The position numbers and the translations under genes were made by a program. DNA of 64,000 bases from an uncultured Collinsella sp. (GTDB taxonomy: Bacteria > Actinomycetota > Coriobacteriia > Coriobacteriales > Coriobacteriaceae): the NCBI GenBank assembly GCA_902478545.1, contig CABSLA010000001.1:108232-172231 (forward strand), written 5' to 3'. The notes under the pieces were generated by a model. It did no database searches, was not told the origin of the DNA, and was given only the letters and a program-made list of their open reading frames with translations. How positions within the stretch are numbered: the stretch's first letter is position 1; the number at the start of each line of letters is the position of its first letter. Shown in pieces: positions 8,734 to 18,950 of this stretch.

Positions 8734-9414
8734 CTATTCGGGCCAAATAAATTGCGTGCGGCCGGCCTCGCCGCCATCGATCAGCAGACTCTGCCCGGTC
8801 ATAAACCGGTTGGTCACGCCCACAAAGTAGATCCACTCGGCGATCTCTTGGGCGGTGGCCCAGCGTTTAAGCGGCGTGAGCTCCATAATCTGGTTCCACA
8901 GGTGCTCGTCTTCCATCACGCAACGGTTGAGCGGCGTGATAACGCCGCCCGGGTCCACACTGTTGGCGATAGCCTGCGGTGCCAGACGGTTTGCAAGGTT
9001 CTTGGTGTAGGCGATAACGCCGCCCTTGCTGGCGGCATAGGCGGGAAACTCCGATCCCGTATGCCCGCTCGCCGACCCCACATTGACCACGGATCTAATC
9101 GCCGGCGCCGGCTTGGCGGCAAGCCCCTCCCCCACAAAGGCGTAGCGCTCGGTCACGTTGATGGTGCCATACAGGTTGGCGGCGATGTCGTCGGCCGAAT
9201 CCTGCGTACCGGCAACGTTCACGATCACCTGGGGTTCAAGGTCGCCTGGAAACGAGCCCGGCTCGCGGACATCAACGATCAGATGGCGGTAGCGCTCGTG
9301 TTCGACCGCCGCCGGCAGCAGATCAAAGCCCACAACCTCGTGGCCCTCGTCCAAAAAGCGCTGCACGCATGCGGCTCCGATACCGCCCGAAGCGCCCGTG
9401 ATCAAAACCCGCAT
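8734..9414 (-). CDS. SDR family NAD(P)-dependent oxidoreductase
   Basis: A 226-residue classical short-chain dehydrogenase. The cofactor loop TGASGGIG is at residues 7-14, NVAG marks the central strand, and the catalytic Ser...Tyr-x-x-x-Lys set appears as GSASGHTGSEFPAYAASKGG. FDLL after strand 2, with an acidic Asp, favours NAD(H) over NADP(H). ATG 9414 follows AAGGAGC, ten bases downstream of the transporter gene on the same strand, so both may form one transcript. Substrate unknown. Confidence 0.9.
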   Translation of the reverse strand: MRVLITGASGGIGAACVQRFLDEGHEVVGFDLLPAAVEHERYRHLIVDVREPGSFPGDLEPQVIVNVAGTQDSADDIAANLYGTINVTERYAFVGEGLAAKPAPAIRSVVNVGSASGHTGSEFPAYAASKGGVIAYTKNLANRLAPQAIANSVDPGGVITPLNRCVMEDEHLWNQIMELTPLKRWATAQEIAEWIYFVGVTNRFMTGQSLLIDGGEAGRTQFIWPE

Positions 9415-9423
9415 ACTTGCTCC

Positions 9424-10146
9424 TTAGGCGGTTGCGTGGCGCTCGAGGTACTCGGAGCCCACATTCTCGCGCTCCCAGCCGCGCACGACCTTGTAGCCCA
9501 CGGGGCTCAGGAAGACCTCGCACAGCAGCTCGGCAACAGCGCCCGTCAGCGAGCACATAAGGACCTGCACCCAGGTCCAACCAAAGAACGTGTGGCTTAC
9601 CACAATGGCAAAGACCAGGTTGTCGATAAACTGGCCAACACCCGTAGACACATAGGAGCGGAAGGCAAAGCTCGCAAAGTTATTCTTTTTGAGCATACGG
9701 CCGAGCGACTGGTTGAGCGTGGAGTTAACCACGGCAGAAACGAGCATTGCCAGCGAAGAGCCCAGCACCACGTACCAGGTGCCGCCGATGGTGGCGTTAA
9801 GGGCGGTGTTGACCTCGATCATGCCGGTGTCGTAGTAGGCGCCCCACATACCGGGCGTGAGCGAGCATGCCCAAAAGCACAGGCTCACGGCCAGGTTGAC
9901 CAGCAGCGCGAGGATAGAGATTTTAATGGATGCCTTGGCGCCAAAGCGCTTGCAGATCATGTCCTGGCACAAAAACGAAACCCAGCTCACCACAAAGCCG
10001 CAATCGAGTGCCAGATACGGCAGGCTGATGAGCTCTTTGTTGGCCAGCAGGTTCATCATGATGACGCTCACGAAAAACAGCGAAACCGTTGCCGCGGGAA
10101 TGCTCCGCAACAGGACCTTGTAGTCCTCCATGACCTTCTTGATCAT
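9424..10146 (-). CDS. VUT/YhhQ family transporter, putative queuosine-precursor importer
   Basis: A 240-residue protein with about six membrane spans. The family start RSIPAATVSLFFVSVIMMNLLANKELISLP and the acidic/basic pairs in FLCQDMICKRFGAKASIKIS match the vitamin uptake transporter (VUT, YhhQ) family, whose studied members import queuosine precursors. ATG 10146 has AAAGGAG upstream. The 150-base leader was checked for a preQ1 riboswitch and none was recognised. The SDR gene follows closely. Confidence 0.8.
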   Translation of the reverse strand: MIKKVMEDYKVLLRSIPAATVSLFFVSVIMMNLLANKELISLPYLALDCGFVVSWVSFLCQDMICKRFGAKASIKISILALLVNLAVSLCFWACSLTPGMWGAYYDTGMIEVNTALNATIGGTWYVVLGSSLAMLVSAVVNSTLNQSLGRMLKKNNFASFAFRSYVSTGVGQFIDNLVFAIVVSHTFFGWTWVQVLMCSLTGAVAELLCEVFLSPVGYKVVRGWERENVGSEYLERHATA

Positions 10147-10265
10147 TGTGTACTCCTTTGGTTTTAGGTTTAACGAGCAGGATATCGGACCCGAACTGCT
10201 CGGACGCCCCGGTCTTGAGACGACGGTGGGTATGATAGCCGCTCACGCGGCATCAGGCAAGCAAA

Positions 10266-10297
10266 CGGCGCGGCAGCCCCGCAGGACCACCGCGCCG
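10266..10297 (-). terminator. Terminator of prfC
   Basis: Arms CGGCGCGG and CCGCGCCG lie just past the prfC stop. Reading the minus strand, the second arm is followed by TTTGC. Confidence 0.65.
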
Positions 10298-10302
10298 ATG
10301 CG

Positions 10303-11916
<1,614 letters not shown>

Positions 11917-12053
11917 GCGGATCCTTTCTTGCATTGAGTGCATTACGTCGTTGTAACCGCATTATTGTAGCCGCGAAACCTCGCTCTAGAGCGCCTATCA
12001 GGACAAATTCATCAGTTGGGGCCTGGGTAGCCGGCCCAATCAGCATTTGCCTC

Positions 12054-12104
12054 TTGCATAACTGTGCATAGTGTATATATACTGTGCTTACCGGTTATAT
12101 ACAC
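12054..12104 (+). promoter_or_regulatory. Promoter with palindromic operator for the GntR-ABC operon
   Basis: A -35 TTGCAT (12054-12059) and -10 TATACT (12078-12083) are 18 bases apart. An inverted repeat GTGTATAT (12071-12078) / ATATACAC (12097-12104) overlaps the -10. This is where an autoregulating GntR/YtrA-type repressor would bind, 28 bases before the GntR start codon. Confidence 0.65.
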
Positions 12105-12131
12105 GTGTAGCCCATCAGCTAAGGAGCCGCT

Positions 12132-12512
12132 GTGGACATCATCCTATCCAATTCGAGCGATAAGCCCATCTACGAGCAGATAACCTCGCAGGTCAAAGCT
12201 CAGATTTTATCGGGCACGCTCGCTGCGGGCGCCAAACTCCCCAGCATCCGTGCACTCGCGAGCGATCTTGGCGTGAGCGTCATCACCACCAAGCGCGCCT
12301 ACGCCGACCTGGAGCAGCTCGGGTTTATCTGCACCGTGCAGGGCAAGGGCTGTTTTGTCGCCGAGGGCAACCAGGAGCTTTTGCGCGAAAACCAGCTCTG
12401 CCATATCGAAGAGCTACTTGCGAAAGCGGCGAGCCAAGCCGAAACCCTGGGCGTCACGCGCGACAAACTGCACGAGATGCTCGACCTGGTGGCCCCCGAA
12501 ACCATGCAGTAG
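12132..12512 (+). CDS. GntR family (YtrA-like) transcriptional regulator
   Basis: A 126-residue regulator. The winged helix occupies about residues 10-75 (KPIYEQITSQVKAQILSGTLAAGAKLPSIRALASDLGVS), with a short helical C-terminal tail instead of a large effector domain, the YtrA arrangement. The start is GTG 12132 with AAGGAGC upstream. It is first in a three-gene operon with an ABC ATPase and permease. YtrA relatives repress such operons until cell-wall-active agents appear; that role is inferred here. Confidence 0.9.
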   Translation: MDIILSNSSDKPIYEQITSQVKAQILSGTLAAGAKLPSIRALASDLGVSVITTKRAYADLEQLGFICTVQGKGCFVAEGNQELLRENQLCHIEELLAKAASQAETLGVTRDKLHEMLDLVAPETMQ

Positions 12513-12535
12513 CCATCTGCAAGAAAGGCTATACC

Positions 12536-13417
12536 ATGCAAAACTTGCTAGAACTCAAAGGCATCTCACGCACTGTAAGCGACCGCTTTTCGCTGCGCGA
12601 CGTCACGCTTGCCGTGGAGCCCGGCCAGATCGTCGGCTTTGTTGGTGCCAATGGTGCCGGCAAAACAACGACGATTCGCGCCGCGCTCGGGCTTATCAAG
12701 CTCGATGCCGGCGAGGTGCACCTGTTTGGGCAGCGCTGTGGCGCCGACGCGCCCGATGAGACACAGCGCTGCCTGCGCTCCCGCGTCGGTCTCGTCCTGG
12801 ACACATGCCCCTTCCCTTCAACGCTCAAGGCGGGCCAGATCGAGGCACTCGTAGGCCCGGCGTACCCCACCTGGAGCCACGACACCTTCGCCAGCCTCAT
12901 CGACCGATTTGGCTTGGATCCCAAGGCAAAGGTCAAGGACCTCTCCCGCGGCATGGGCATGAAGCTGCAGCTTGCCTGCGCGCTCAGCCACCAGGCCAAG
13001 CTGCTCGTTTTGGACGAAGCCACCGCGGGCCTCGATCCCATGGCACGCGAGGAGCTGCTCGATGAGCTGCTCGCCTTTGTTTCCGACGGCCTGCACAGCG
13101 TGCTGCTCTCGAGCCATATTACGTCCGACCTCGATCGCGCCGCCGACCGCGTCATCTGCATCGATAACGGCTCGATTATTTTTGACCTGCCGCGCGAGGA
13201 CATTACTGACCGCGCCGGCATCGCCCACTGTACCCAAGCACAGGCCGCCGAGCTTATGGCTTGCGTCGAAGGCGCCCGTGCCGTCCACCACGCCTATAGC
13301 GTGGACGTGCTCGTGCCCAACCGTCGCGAAACGCTCGAAGCCTTTCCCGAGATTCCCTGCGATCGGGCAACCATTGATGACTATCTGCGCCTCATGCTGA
13401 AAGGGGCTTCGAAATGA
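12536..13417 (+). CDS. ABC transporter ATP-binding protein
   Basis: A 293-residue ATPase. Walker A is GANGAGKTTT (about residue 38), the signature is LSRGMGMKLQLACALS (the usual LSGG weakly conserved), and Walker B is LLVLDEATAGLDP. The layout VGLVLDTCPFPSTLKAGQIEALVGPAYPTW matches the YtrB/BcrA branch. The C-terminal 70 residues are an accessory domain. The frame overlaps the permease gene by four bases (ATGA), so the two are translationally coupled. Confidence 0.92.
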   Translation: MQNLLELKGISRTVSDRFSLRDVTLAVEPGQIVGFVGANGAGKTTTIRAALGLIKLDAGEVHLFGQRCGADAPDETQRCLRSRVGLVLDTCPFPSTLKAGQIEALVGPAYPTWSHDTFASLIDRFGLDPKAKVKDLSRGMGMKLQLACALSHQAKLLVLDEATAGLDPMAREELLDELLAFVSDGLHSVLLSSHITSDLDRAADRVICIDNGSIIFDLPREDITDRAGIAHCTQAQAAELMACVEGARAVHHAYSVDVLVPNRRETLEAFPEIPCDRATIDDYLRLMLKGASK

Positions 13418-14112
13418 AACGCGCCTTTATGTCCGAGCTCGCCATCGTTCGCACGCTCACCCCGAGCATCGCGGGCGTCGGCCTGTTCATCTTCGTCGTG
13501 CTAACCCTTGCCAACGCGTCGGATGGCGATTCCGGCATGAGCGCCGGCGCCTGCGCGGTCAGCGCCATGTCGCCCATCATGGTCATGAGCTCGCTGGCCG
13601 GCTTCGACAATCAAAACGGATGGGAGCGCTATCGGGCAACGCTGCCTCTCACGCGCAAAGACATTATTTGCGCACGCTACCTGTGCATCGTTGTCTTCTC
13701 GGCCATCATGGCCTGCGCCGCCGTGCTTTTGAACATCATCGCCCTTCCGTTCTTCAACAGCGCGGGCGTGGCCTCGACAGGACAAACCATCTTTGAGATC
13801 GCAATTGCCTCGGCAGCATCGATGCTCATCTCCCTCATGATGGTGTTCTTGGCACAGCCGCTGTTCTTCCGATTTGGACACATGGAGGCACTGCGCCTAT
13901 CCGTTGGCCTGTTTGCCCTACTCGGATGCCTTACCATGGCAGCGCTGAGCTCCTCCAACCCCATCAGCAACTGGCTTATGTCGATTGCCGGGGCGAATCC
14001 CGATCCTGCCGTCCTTGGCTGTCTGCGTGCAGGAATTGCCGTACTGGCGCTCGCACTATGTGTAATCAGCTGCGCTGTCAGCACCAAGGTTTATCGAGCA
14101 CGCGATCTGTAA
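13414..14112 (+). CDS. ABC-2 type permease, partner of the upstream ATPase
   Basis: A 232-residue membrane protein with about six spans. The segment AGFDNQNGWERYRATLPLTRKDIICARYL is typical of the ABC2_membrane_5 family that partners YtrA/BcrA-like ATPases. The start ATG overlaps the ATPase stop. A role in self-protection against membrane or cell-wall agents follows from the operon type, not from substrate residues. Confidence 0.85.
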   Translation: MKRAFMSELAIVRTLTPSIAGVGLFIFVVLTLANASDGDSGMSAGACAVSAMSPIMVMSSLAGFDNQNGWERYRATLPLTRKDIICARYLCIVVFSAIMACAAVLLNIIALPFFNSAGVASTGQTIFEIAIASAASMLISLMMVFLAQPLFFRFGHMEALRLSVGLFALLGCLTMAALSSSNPISNWLMSIAGANPDPAVLGCLRAGIAVLALALCVISCAVSTKVYRARDL

Positions 14113-14121
14113 TCGACAGCT

Positions 14122-14154
14122 AAAAAAGCTTAGGTGGTACCCCGCTTATTTTTT
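14122..14154. terminator. Probable terminator after the ABC operon
   Basis: AAAAAAGC and GCTTATTTTTT form a short A/T-rich hairpin with an internal GGT/ACC pairing, ten bases after the permease stop. The GC core is weak. Confidence 0.45.
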
Positions 14155-14240
14155 CAATGTAACGAGGCGGCATAGCGTCACCACCGCCCTTCACAGCAGG
14201 CCATCTAGTTCTTGGCAACCAAAAAGACACCGTCAGCATA

Positions 14241-14424
14241 TCGAAGGTGAATACTTTTCCGAGAAGTGAACGAGTAAAAACAGTGCCCTGTAGCATCGAC
14301 ATTTTTAAGGACTCAATTCCTGCGGTTTTTGTCTAAGAATCCTGCAGTTTTGTTCGTAAAAAGTGTGTATGTTCCAGGGGTCCAGATTTACTCGTTCACT
14401 TCGCGGAAAACCATTCACCTTCGA
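14241..14424. mobile_element. MITE-like element, copy A (184 bp, long terminal inverted repeats)
   Basis: The ends are near-perfect inverted repeats of about 36 bp. The left begins TCGAAGGTGAAT and continues with TTTTCCG and GAAGTGAACGAGT; the right is its complement with three or four changes. The interior is non-coding and holds two CCTGCGGTTTT-like direct repeats (one CCTGCAGTTTT) and CAGGGGTCCA. The same structure recurs at 30157-30339. No target duplication is obvious. It explains most of the 450-base gene-free gap between the ABC permease and the EamA gene. Confidence 0.75.
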
Positions 14425-14562
14425 TTCGAGCCTTAACCAAATGCCCTCTCGAACTATGGCCCCTGTCTCACCACAGCGATACCAAAGCTTCATGGCGGGG
14501 CGGTATCATCGGACGAGCGCCGTAAATCTGGCGCGGTCGTTCTTTGGGGAGGCATTTCACCC

Positions 14563-15438
14563 GTGTCGTGGGTCGCAGCAGCATTTGTGTCGGCTTTCTT
14601 TGCCGGCGTCACATCTGTCCTGGCCAAATGCGGCATCAAGCAGACCGACTCCGATGTCGCGACGGCCATTCGCACCTGCGTGGTGCTCGTTTTCGCCTGG
14701 GCAATGGCGGGCATTTCTGGATCCATTGGAACCATCGGCAGCATCGAACCCAGATCTTGGCTCTTTCTCGTCCTCTCGGGACTCGCTACCGGCGCTTCGT
14801 GGATCTGTTACTTTAAGGCGCTGGGCATCGGAGACGTCAATAAGGTCGTACCGGTCGACAAGATGAGCACCGTACTCGCCGCACTGATCGCCATCGTGCT
14901 TTTTGGCGAGACGAGCAACCTTGCGGTTAAGCTCGTGGGAACCGCTGTCATCACCCTCGGCACGTTTTTAATGATCGAGAAGAAGCAGTCTGCCGGACCC
15001 GAGCAGCAGCAAGACCGGACCTGGCTCGCTTACGCCCTCGGCGCTGCCGTGTTCGCGGCGCTCACGTCCATCCTTGCCAAGGTTGGCATCGAAGGCGTCG
15101 AGTCAAACCTGGCCACGGCAATCCGCACCTGCGTGGTACTGGTTATGGCATGGGCGATCGTGGCAGCCAAGGGAAAACTGGATCAGGTCGCGCACGCTGA
15201 CCGGCGCGAACTCACATTTCTCGCAACATCGGGCATCGCGACCGGAGCATCGTGGCTGCTCTATTACTACGCCATCGCCACAGGCCAGGTGAGCGTCGTG
15301 GTGCAGATCGACAAACTATCGATTGTCGTATCAGTACTATTTGCGCGCCTGACATTCAACGAAAAACTCTCACGACACAGCGTCATCGGTCTCGCCCTCA
15401 TCGTACTGGGCACCGCCGCGCTCGCAGTTTGGAAGTAG
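14563..15438 (+). CDS. EamA family transporter
   Basis: A 291-residue protein with ten predicted spans in two EamA repeats (about 1-138 and 152-290). The halves are strikingly alike: SVLAKCGIKQTDSDVATAIR and SILAKVGIEGVESNLATAIR, then ATGASWICYFKALGIGDVNKVVPVDK and ATGASWLLYYYAIATGQVSVVVQIDK. The GTG start at 14563 has GGGGAGG ten bases before it. Substrate unknown. Confidence 0.88.
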   Translation: MSWVAAAFVSAFFAGVTSVLAKCGIKQTDSDVATAIRTCVVLVFAWAMAGISGSIGTIGSIEPRSWLFLVLSGLATGASWICYFKALGIGDVNKVVPVDKMSTVLAALIAIVLFGETSNLAVKLVGTAVITLGTFLMIEKKQSAGPEQQQDRTWLAYALGAAVFAALTSILAKVGIEGVESNLATAIRTCVVLVMAWAIVAAKGKLDQVAHADRRELTFLATSGIATGASWLLYYYAIATGQVSVVVQIDKLSIVVSVLFARLTFNEKLSRHSVIGLALIVLGTAALAVWK

Positions 15439-15453
15439 CGCGGCCAGCAGCCG

Positions 15454-16245
15454 CTACATCCTCACACCTGGCTTGGGATGCCTGTACTGACCGTGGGATG
15501 CCGTGCGCTTACCGTGCGAGATGGCAAATTTGGGACAACAATGCAGGCAACGAAGGCAGGCTGCGCACTCCGGCTTTGTCCAGACGGGAAGGCCGTCGCG
15601 CATCTCAATCGCCGCCATGGGGCAGCGCTTGGCACACAGGCCGCAGCCGATGCAGCGATCGGCATCGACGGCAAACTTGCTCGTCTGTTGCATGCGCGGC
15701 AGCCCAATTGCGTGATACGCGCACGATGCAAACAGAGGCACGCGATGGCGCATCATGTTGCCCGTGCGGCGTGCCCGCACCGCCTCGATCACGGCATCAA
15801 TCTGCGCCTCGGCAGCTCTATTGATACCCTCAACCTTTTGAGGGTCAGACAGGTCGAAAACAGGCGTCCAGGTATCGGGCATCTTGACGCTCATCGCCGC
15901 ATCTAACTCGAGCCCACGCTCGTGTAGCAGATCGCGGGCGAACTTGGCCGATTGCCCGGTCGTCGAACCATATGTCGAGACATAGAACGTATAGGGGCGC
16001 TCGCCGCCCTTTGTGCCGGCAGCAACCGATAGGTCGACAGTCTTCAAAAACTCGATCATTGGCGTCGGCAAGCCCCAGGCGTATACCGGGGCGACAAACC
16101 CCAGCCGACAGGGGCCTTCCATCACAGCAAGGTGAAGGATCTCGGCATCAAAGCGCTCAATCGACATAACTTTGTCGCTTGTCACCGCTGCAATGCGACG
16201 CGCCACATGCTCGCTGTTCCCTGTCGCGCTAAAGTACAGGATCAT
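15454..16245 (-). CDS. EFR1 family ferredoxin (flavodoxin plus two 4Fe-4S motifs)
   Basis: A 263-residue protein. The N-terminal flavodoxin-like domain (MILYFSATGNSEHVARRIA, with the phosphate loop SATGNS) is followed by two bacterial ferredoxin clusters: CIGCGLCAKRCP and CAACLRCLHCCP near residues 195-230. This is the EFR1 layout, a cytosolic electron carrier. ATG 16245 was chosen because it begins the flavodoxin strand, even though the frame is open further upstream. It lies 35 bases after the chloride channel gene on the same strand and may share its transcript. Redox partner unknown. Confidence 0.88.
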   Translation of the reverse strand: MILYFSATGNSEHVARRIAAVTSDKVMSIERFDAEILHLAVMEGPCRLGFVAPVYAWGLPTPMIEFLKTVDLSVAAGTKGGERPYTFYVSTYGSTTGQSAKFARDLLHERGLELDAAMSVKMPDTWTPVFDLSDPQKVEGINRAAEAQIDAVIEAVRARRTGNMMRHRVPLFASCAYHAIGLPRMQQTSKFAVDADRCIGCGLCAKRCPMAAIEMRDGLPVWTKPECAACLRCLHCCPKFAISHGKRTASHGQYRHPKPGVRM

Positions 16246-16280
16246 CTCGTACCCCTGGAATTGACTCGTGAAAAACCGCG

Positions 16281-17585
16281 CTACTTGCGCAGCGGCTTGG
16301 GCAGCGGAATGCCGGCGGCGATAACGGCAGCGATGATCATGCAGACGATACCCTTGAGTGGGAAGCACATGAGCAGCAGGCCCACGACCATGACCGGCTG
16401 GCGCATGACCGCACCCATCGTCGATGCCGTGCAGACGGCGACGCAAAAGACCGGATCTGCGCCGGTGAGGATGGCAAGGCCGTAGCCCAGGCTCACACCC
16501 GAGAAGATAACCGGGAAGAAGTGGCCGCCACGCCAACCAAGGTTGATGAGGGCGGGCGTCAGCATGGCCTTAACAAGACCGGTCGCGATAAGCACGCCAG
16601 CGGGAATGGTCAGGTAGGTTTCCATGAGCACGTCGGCCTGGGTCTCGCCGGCAAACATGGTGTAGGGCAGGACCGTGCCGCAGATGGCGAGCGCCAGACC
16701 GGCCAGCATGGCTTTGACGACAGGGCGCGCCCCTATTGCATGGGCAAGCGCTTCGCTCGCATGCTCAGAGACAAAGAACAGCCAACCGCATACGGTGCCG
16801 ACCAGCGCCAGCGGAATGAGCCAAACAAGTTCCAGGTTGCCTACCTCGGCAGCCTCGAACCTGGGCATGCCCATGCCACCGCCCACAAGCTGGCCAAGCA
16901 GCAGGTAGGTGCCCAGACCGCCGGCAATCGCAATGCCGTAGACCGCCATCTTTTGCGCCTTGGGCAGCTTGATGGTGATCTCGCCGGACATGGACTCATC
17001 GTCGGCGTCTTCGCCCTGGCCGTCAGTACTTCCGGCAAGCGGCGCCACAAAGCCAAAGACGGGCGCGGTAAAGAGTGCCGTCAGGGCAGCCTGGGTGCCC
17101 AGCAGCGTGAGCTCCCTAAACTCGGCGCCAAAGCGACGCATGCGATCGCCGACCCAGCTGCACAGACCCGCGATGACGCCGGTCAGGCCGGCCTCCGGTC
17201 CAATGCTGCCGCCAAACAGCAGCGGCAGCAATGCCGCGAGCGAAAGCTTGCCCAGATTGTCGTACGGGTAGCGCCCGTCTTGCTTAACCTTAGCCATCAC
17301 CTGGTTGAGGTCATCGGTCTTGGTGCCTGTCATCTTTTCGTACAGACCGATTAACAGGCCGCCCAGCAGGCAGACAAAAAACGGGTACGGCAGAAAGCCA
17401 AACGGGCCGCTGGCAAGCTCGGGCGAAGCGACGCCCAGCGCGTGCGGAATCTCGGTCCATAGATAGTCGATACCGTGCTCCATCGCAAAAAAGAACAGCC
17501 AGACTGCGGCACCCGCGAGTGCACCGGTCACGGCAACGCTGACCAAAAACAGCGCTCGGTTCGTGGGTTTGGCAAGGTTATCCAT
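16281..17585 (-). CDS. ClC family voltage-gated chloride channel/antiporter
   Basis: A 434-residue membrane protein of the ClC family. Conserved marks are LFGGSIGPEAGLTG, corresponding to the G(K/R)EGP helix region, and WRGGHFFPVIFSGVSLG, matching the GxFxP filter motif. About ten to twelve helices are predicted, with a hydrophilic insert near residues 185-205 (TDGQGEDADDESMSG). Whether it is a channel or a Cl-/H+ exchanger cannot be settled without aligning the two gating glutamates. ATG 17585 follows GGGAGG. Confidence 0.88.
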   Translation of the reverse strand: MDNLAKPTNRALFLVSVAVTGALAGAAVWLFFFAMEHGIDYLWTEIPHALGVASPELASGPFGFLPYPFFVCLLGGLLIGLYEKMTGTKTDDLNQVMAKVKQDGRYPYDNLGKLSLAALLPLLFGGSIGPEAGLTGVIAGLCSWVGDRMRRFGAEFRELTLLGTQAALTALFTAPVFGFVAPLAGSTDGQGEDADDESMSGEITIKLPKAQKMAVYGIAIAGGLGTYLLLGQLVGGGMGMPRFEAAEVGNLELVWLIPLALVGTVCGWLFFVSEHASEALAHAIGARPVVKAMLAGLALAICGTVLPYTMFAGETQADVLMETYLTIPAGVLIATGLVKAMLTPALINLGWRGGHFFPVIFSGVSLGYGLAILTGADPVFCVAVCTASTMGAVMRQPVMVVGLLLMCFPLKGIVCMIIAAVIAAGIPLPKPLRK

Positions 17586-17710
17586 CGGGTCCTCCCGCGG
17601 TCAAAGTCGACATAGATACGTTTTATTGTAGAGCGAGCGTTGCCCGAACGAGCCAACCACCTGCGCCGCAAACGGCACCATTGGGAGCCATAGTGGGGCA
17701 GGCTCAAGAC

Positions 17711-18244
17711 TTATCCGTTGATAATCGAGGCAATCTCGCGCAAATCGTCGGCAAAGTAGATGCCGTGCTGGCGCCTCGGGCTCGAAAGCCCCTTATCAAT
17801 CATGTGCCCGAGCAACGCCTTGAGGTCGTTGTAGTAACCGTCCAGGTTATACAGGATGCACGGAGAGCTCAGGTGCCCCAACGACACCGCGGACATAACC
17901 TCGGCAATCTCCTCGAGCGTGCCCGTGCCGCCCGGAAATGCGATGAACGCATCGCCGAGCTCGATCATCTTGGCTTTGCGCTCGGCCATGTCGCTCGTCA
18001 CGATAAGGTCGTCGATTCCGTCGTGTTGAAACTCTGCCTCGATAAAAAAGCTCGGCTCCACACCCGTCACATGTCCGCCTGCCTCGAGTACGCTATCGGC
18101 GAGCGCGCCCATCAGTCCCGATTTGGACCCGCCGTATACGAGCGCGTGTCCGTTGGCGCCAATCCAATTGCCCAGCTCCTGCACTGCGGGCAGAAACGCC
18201 GGGTCGTTGCCGACGCTCGCGCCCAGGTAGACGGTGATGTTCAT
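17711..18244 (-). CDS. LOG family protein (TIGR00730-type)
   Basis: A 177-residue Rossmann-like protein. VYGGSKSGLMGALADSVLEAGG and FPGGTGTLEEIAE give the GGxxxGxMG and PGGxGTxxE motifs that define LOG proteins, which hydrolyse cytokinin-type nucleoside monophosphates to the base and ribose 5-phosphate. In bacteria with no plant link the physiological substrate is uncertain. ATG 18244 with GAGGGGG upstream is preferred over a TTG two codons earlier. Confidence 0.9.
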   Translation of the reverse strand: MNITVYLGASVGNDPAFLPAVQELGNWIGANGHALVYGGSKSGLMGALADSVLEAGGHVTGVEPSFFIEAEFQHDGIDDLIVTSDMAERKAKMIELGDAFIAFPGGTGTLEEIAEVMSAVSLGHLSSPCILYNLDGYYNDLKALLGHMIDKGLSSPRRQHGIYFADDLREIASIING

Positions 18245-18280
18245 ATGCAATCCCCCTCGTCGTGACGCGCGGCACCCGTT

Positions 18281-18706
18281 CTATCGTTGCCGGCGACGGT
18301 ATTCGCGCACGCGGCGCGACAAATCGGCGAGCTCATCGCGGTCGAGTTCTTCCAAATGCTCAAGATCGTCCATAAAGCGCGCCATGGTGTCCTTTTGGCG
18401 CATCTTGATAAGCGTATTGCAGTAGTTCACCGCCACGCCCGTAAGCATGGCGATATAGAAGATACTGATGACGCTTAGGATAACGGTAATGCCGCGGGCA
18501 ACCGGCGTTTCAGCGGGGATATCGCCAAAGCCAATCGTCGAGACCGTCTCAAAGCTAAACCAGAGACCATCGCCAAACGTGAGGGTCGTGGGCTCGGACA
18601 GCCAGACAGCCGTCGAGCAAAGCAGATAGAAAATAAGAAACAGGCCCGTAATGCGTGCAAAGCCAGCCTGTCGCAGCACATCGGCAAGCGTCCTGAGCTT
18701 TTTCAT
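18281..18706 (-). CDS. Two-span potassium channel protein
   Basis: A 141-residue protein with two membrane helices (about 18-38 and 75-97) flanking a pore loop with the selectivity filter TIGFGD. This is the minimal K+ channel plan. The soluble C-terminus (about 98-141) is charged and probably coiled-coil (MDDLEHLEELDRDELADLSRRVREYRR). ATG 18706 has GGAAGGGG upstream. It sits 36 bases upstream of the LOG gene on the same strand, so the two may be co-transcribed. Confidence 0.88.
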   Translation of the reverse strand: MKKLRTLADVLRQAGFARITGLFLIFYLLCSTAVWLSEPTTLTFGDGLWFSFETVSTIGFGDIPAETPVARGITVILSVISIFYIAMLTGVAVNYCNTLIKMRQKDTMARFMDDLEHLEELDRDELADLSRRVREYRRRQR

Positions 18707-18774
18707 CGCGACCCCTTCCACGGACAACCAATCACGTTCGCTCGGTATTGTCCCACGCCTCCCCAGCAAACGGA

Positions 18775-18858
18775 ACTAGTCATTGGGGACGTTCTTAAAT
18801 GACCAGTCAAACAAGAACGTCCCCAATGACTAGTCGTTTAAGAACGTCCCCGATGACT
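18775..18858. repeat. Palindromic repeat, GGGGACGTTCTT family, copy 2 (one and a half units)
   Basis: ACTAGTCATT-GGGGACGTTCTT, an AAGAACGTCCCC arm, then a second AAGAACGTCCCC arm preceded by GACTAGTCGTTT. The unit matches copies at 4345-4397 and 29001-29063. It lies between the divergent K+ channel and sensor kinase genes, close to the kinase promoter. Confidence 0.85.
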
Positions 18859-18950
18859 GCCGGGCGGGAGCGTTTAGCGGTACAGCTGCCGACTGGGCAG
18901 GCTGAGCTGGTATCCTTATGCGGTAATGTCTCGATTCGTTAGGATTGCAT

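Noticed and set aside
10147..10302. preQ1 riboswitch in front of the VUT/YhhQ gene
   Set aside because: No H-type pseudoknot layout or conserved preQ1 sequence was recognised.
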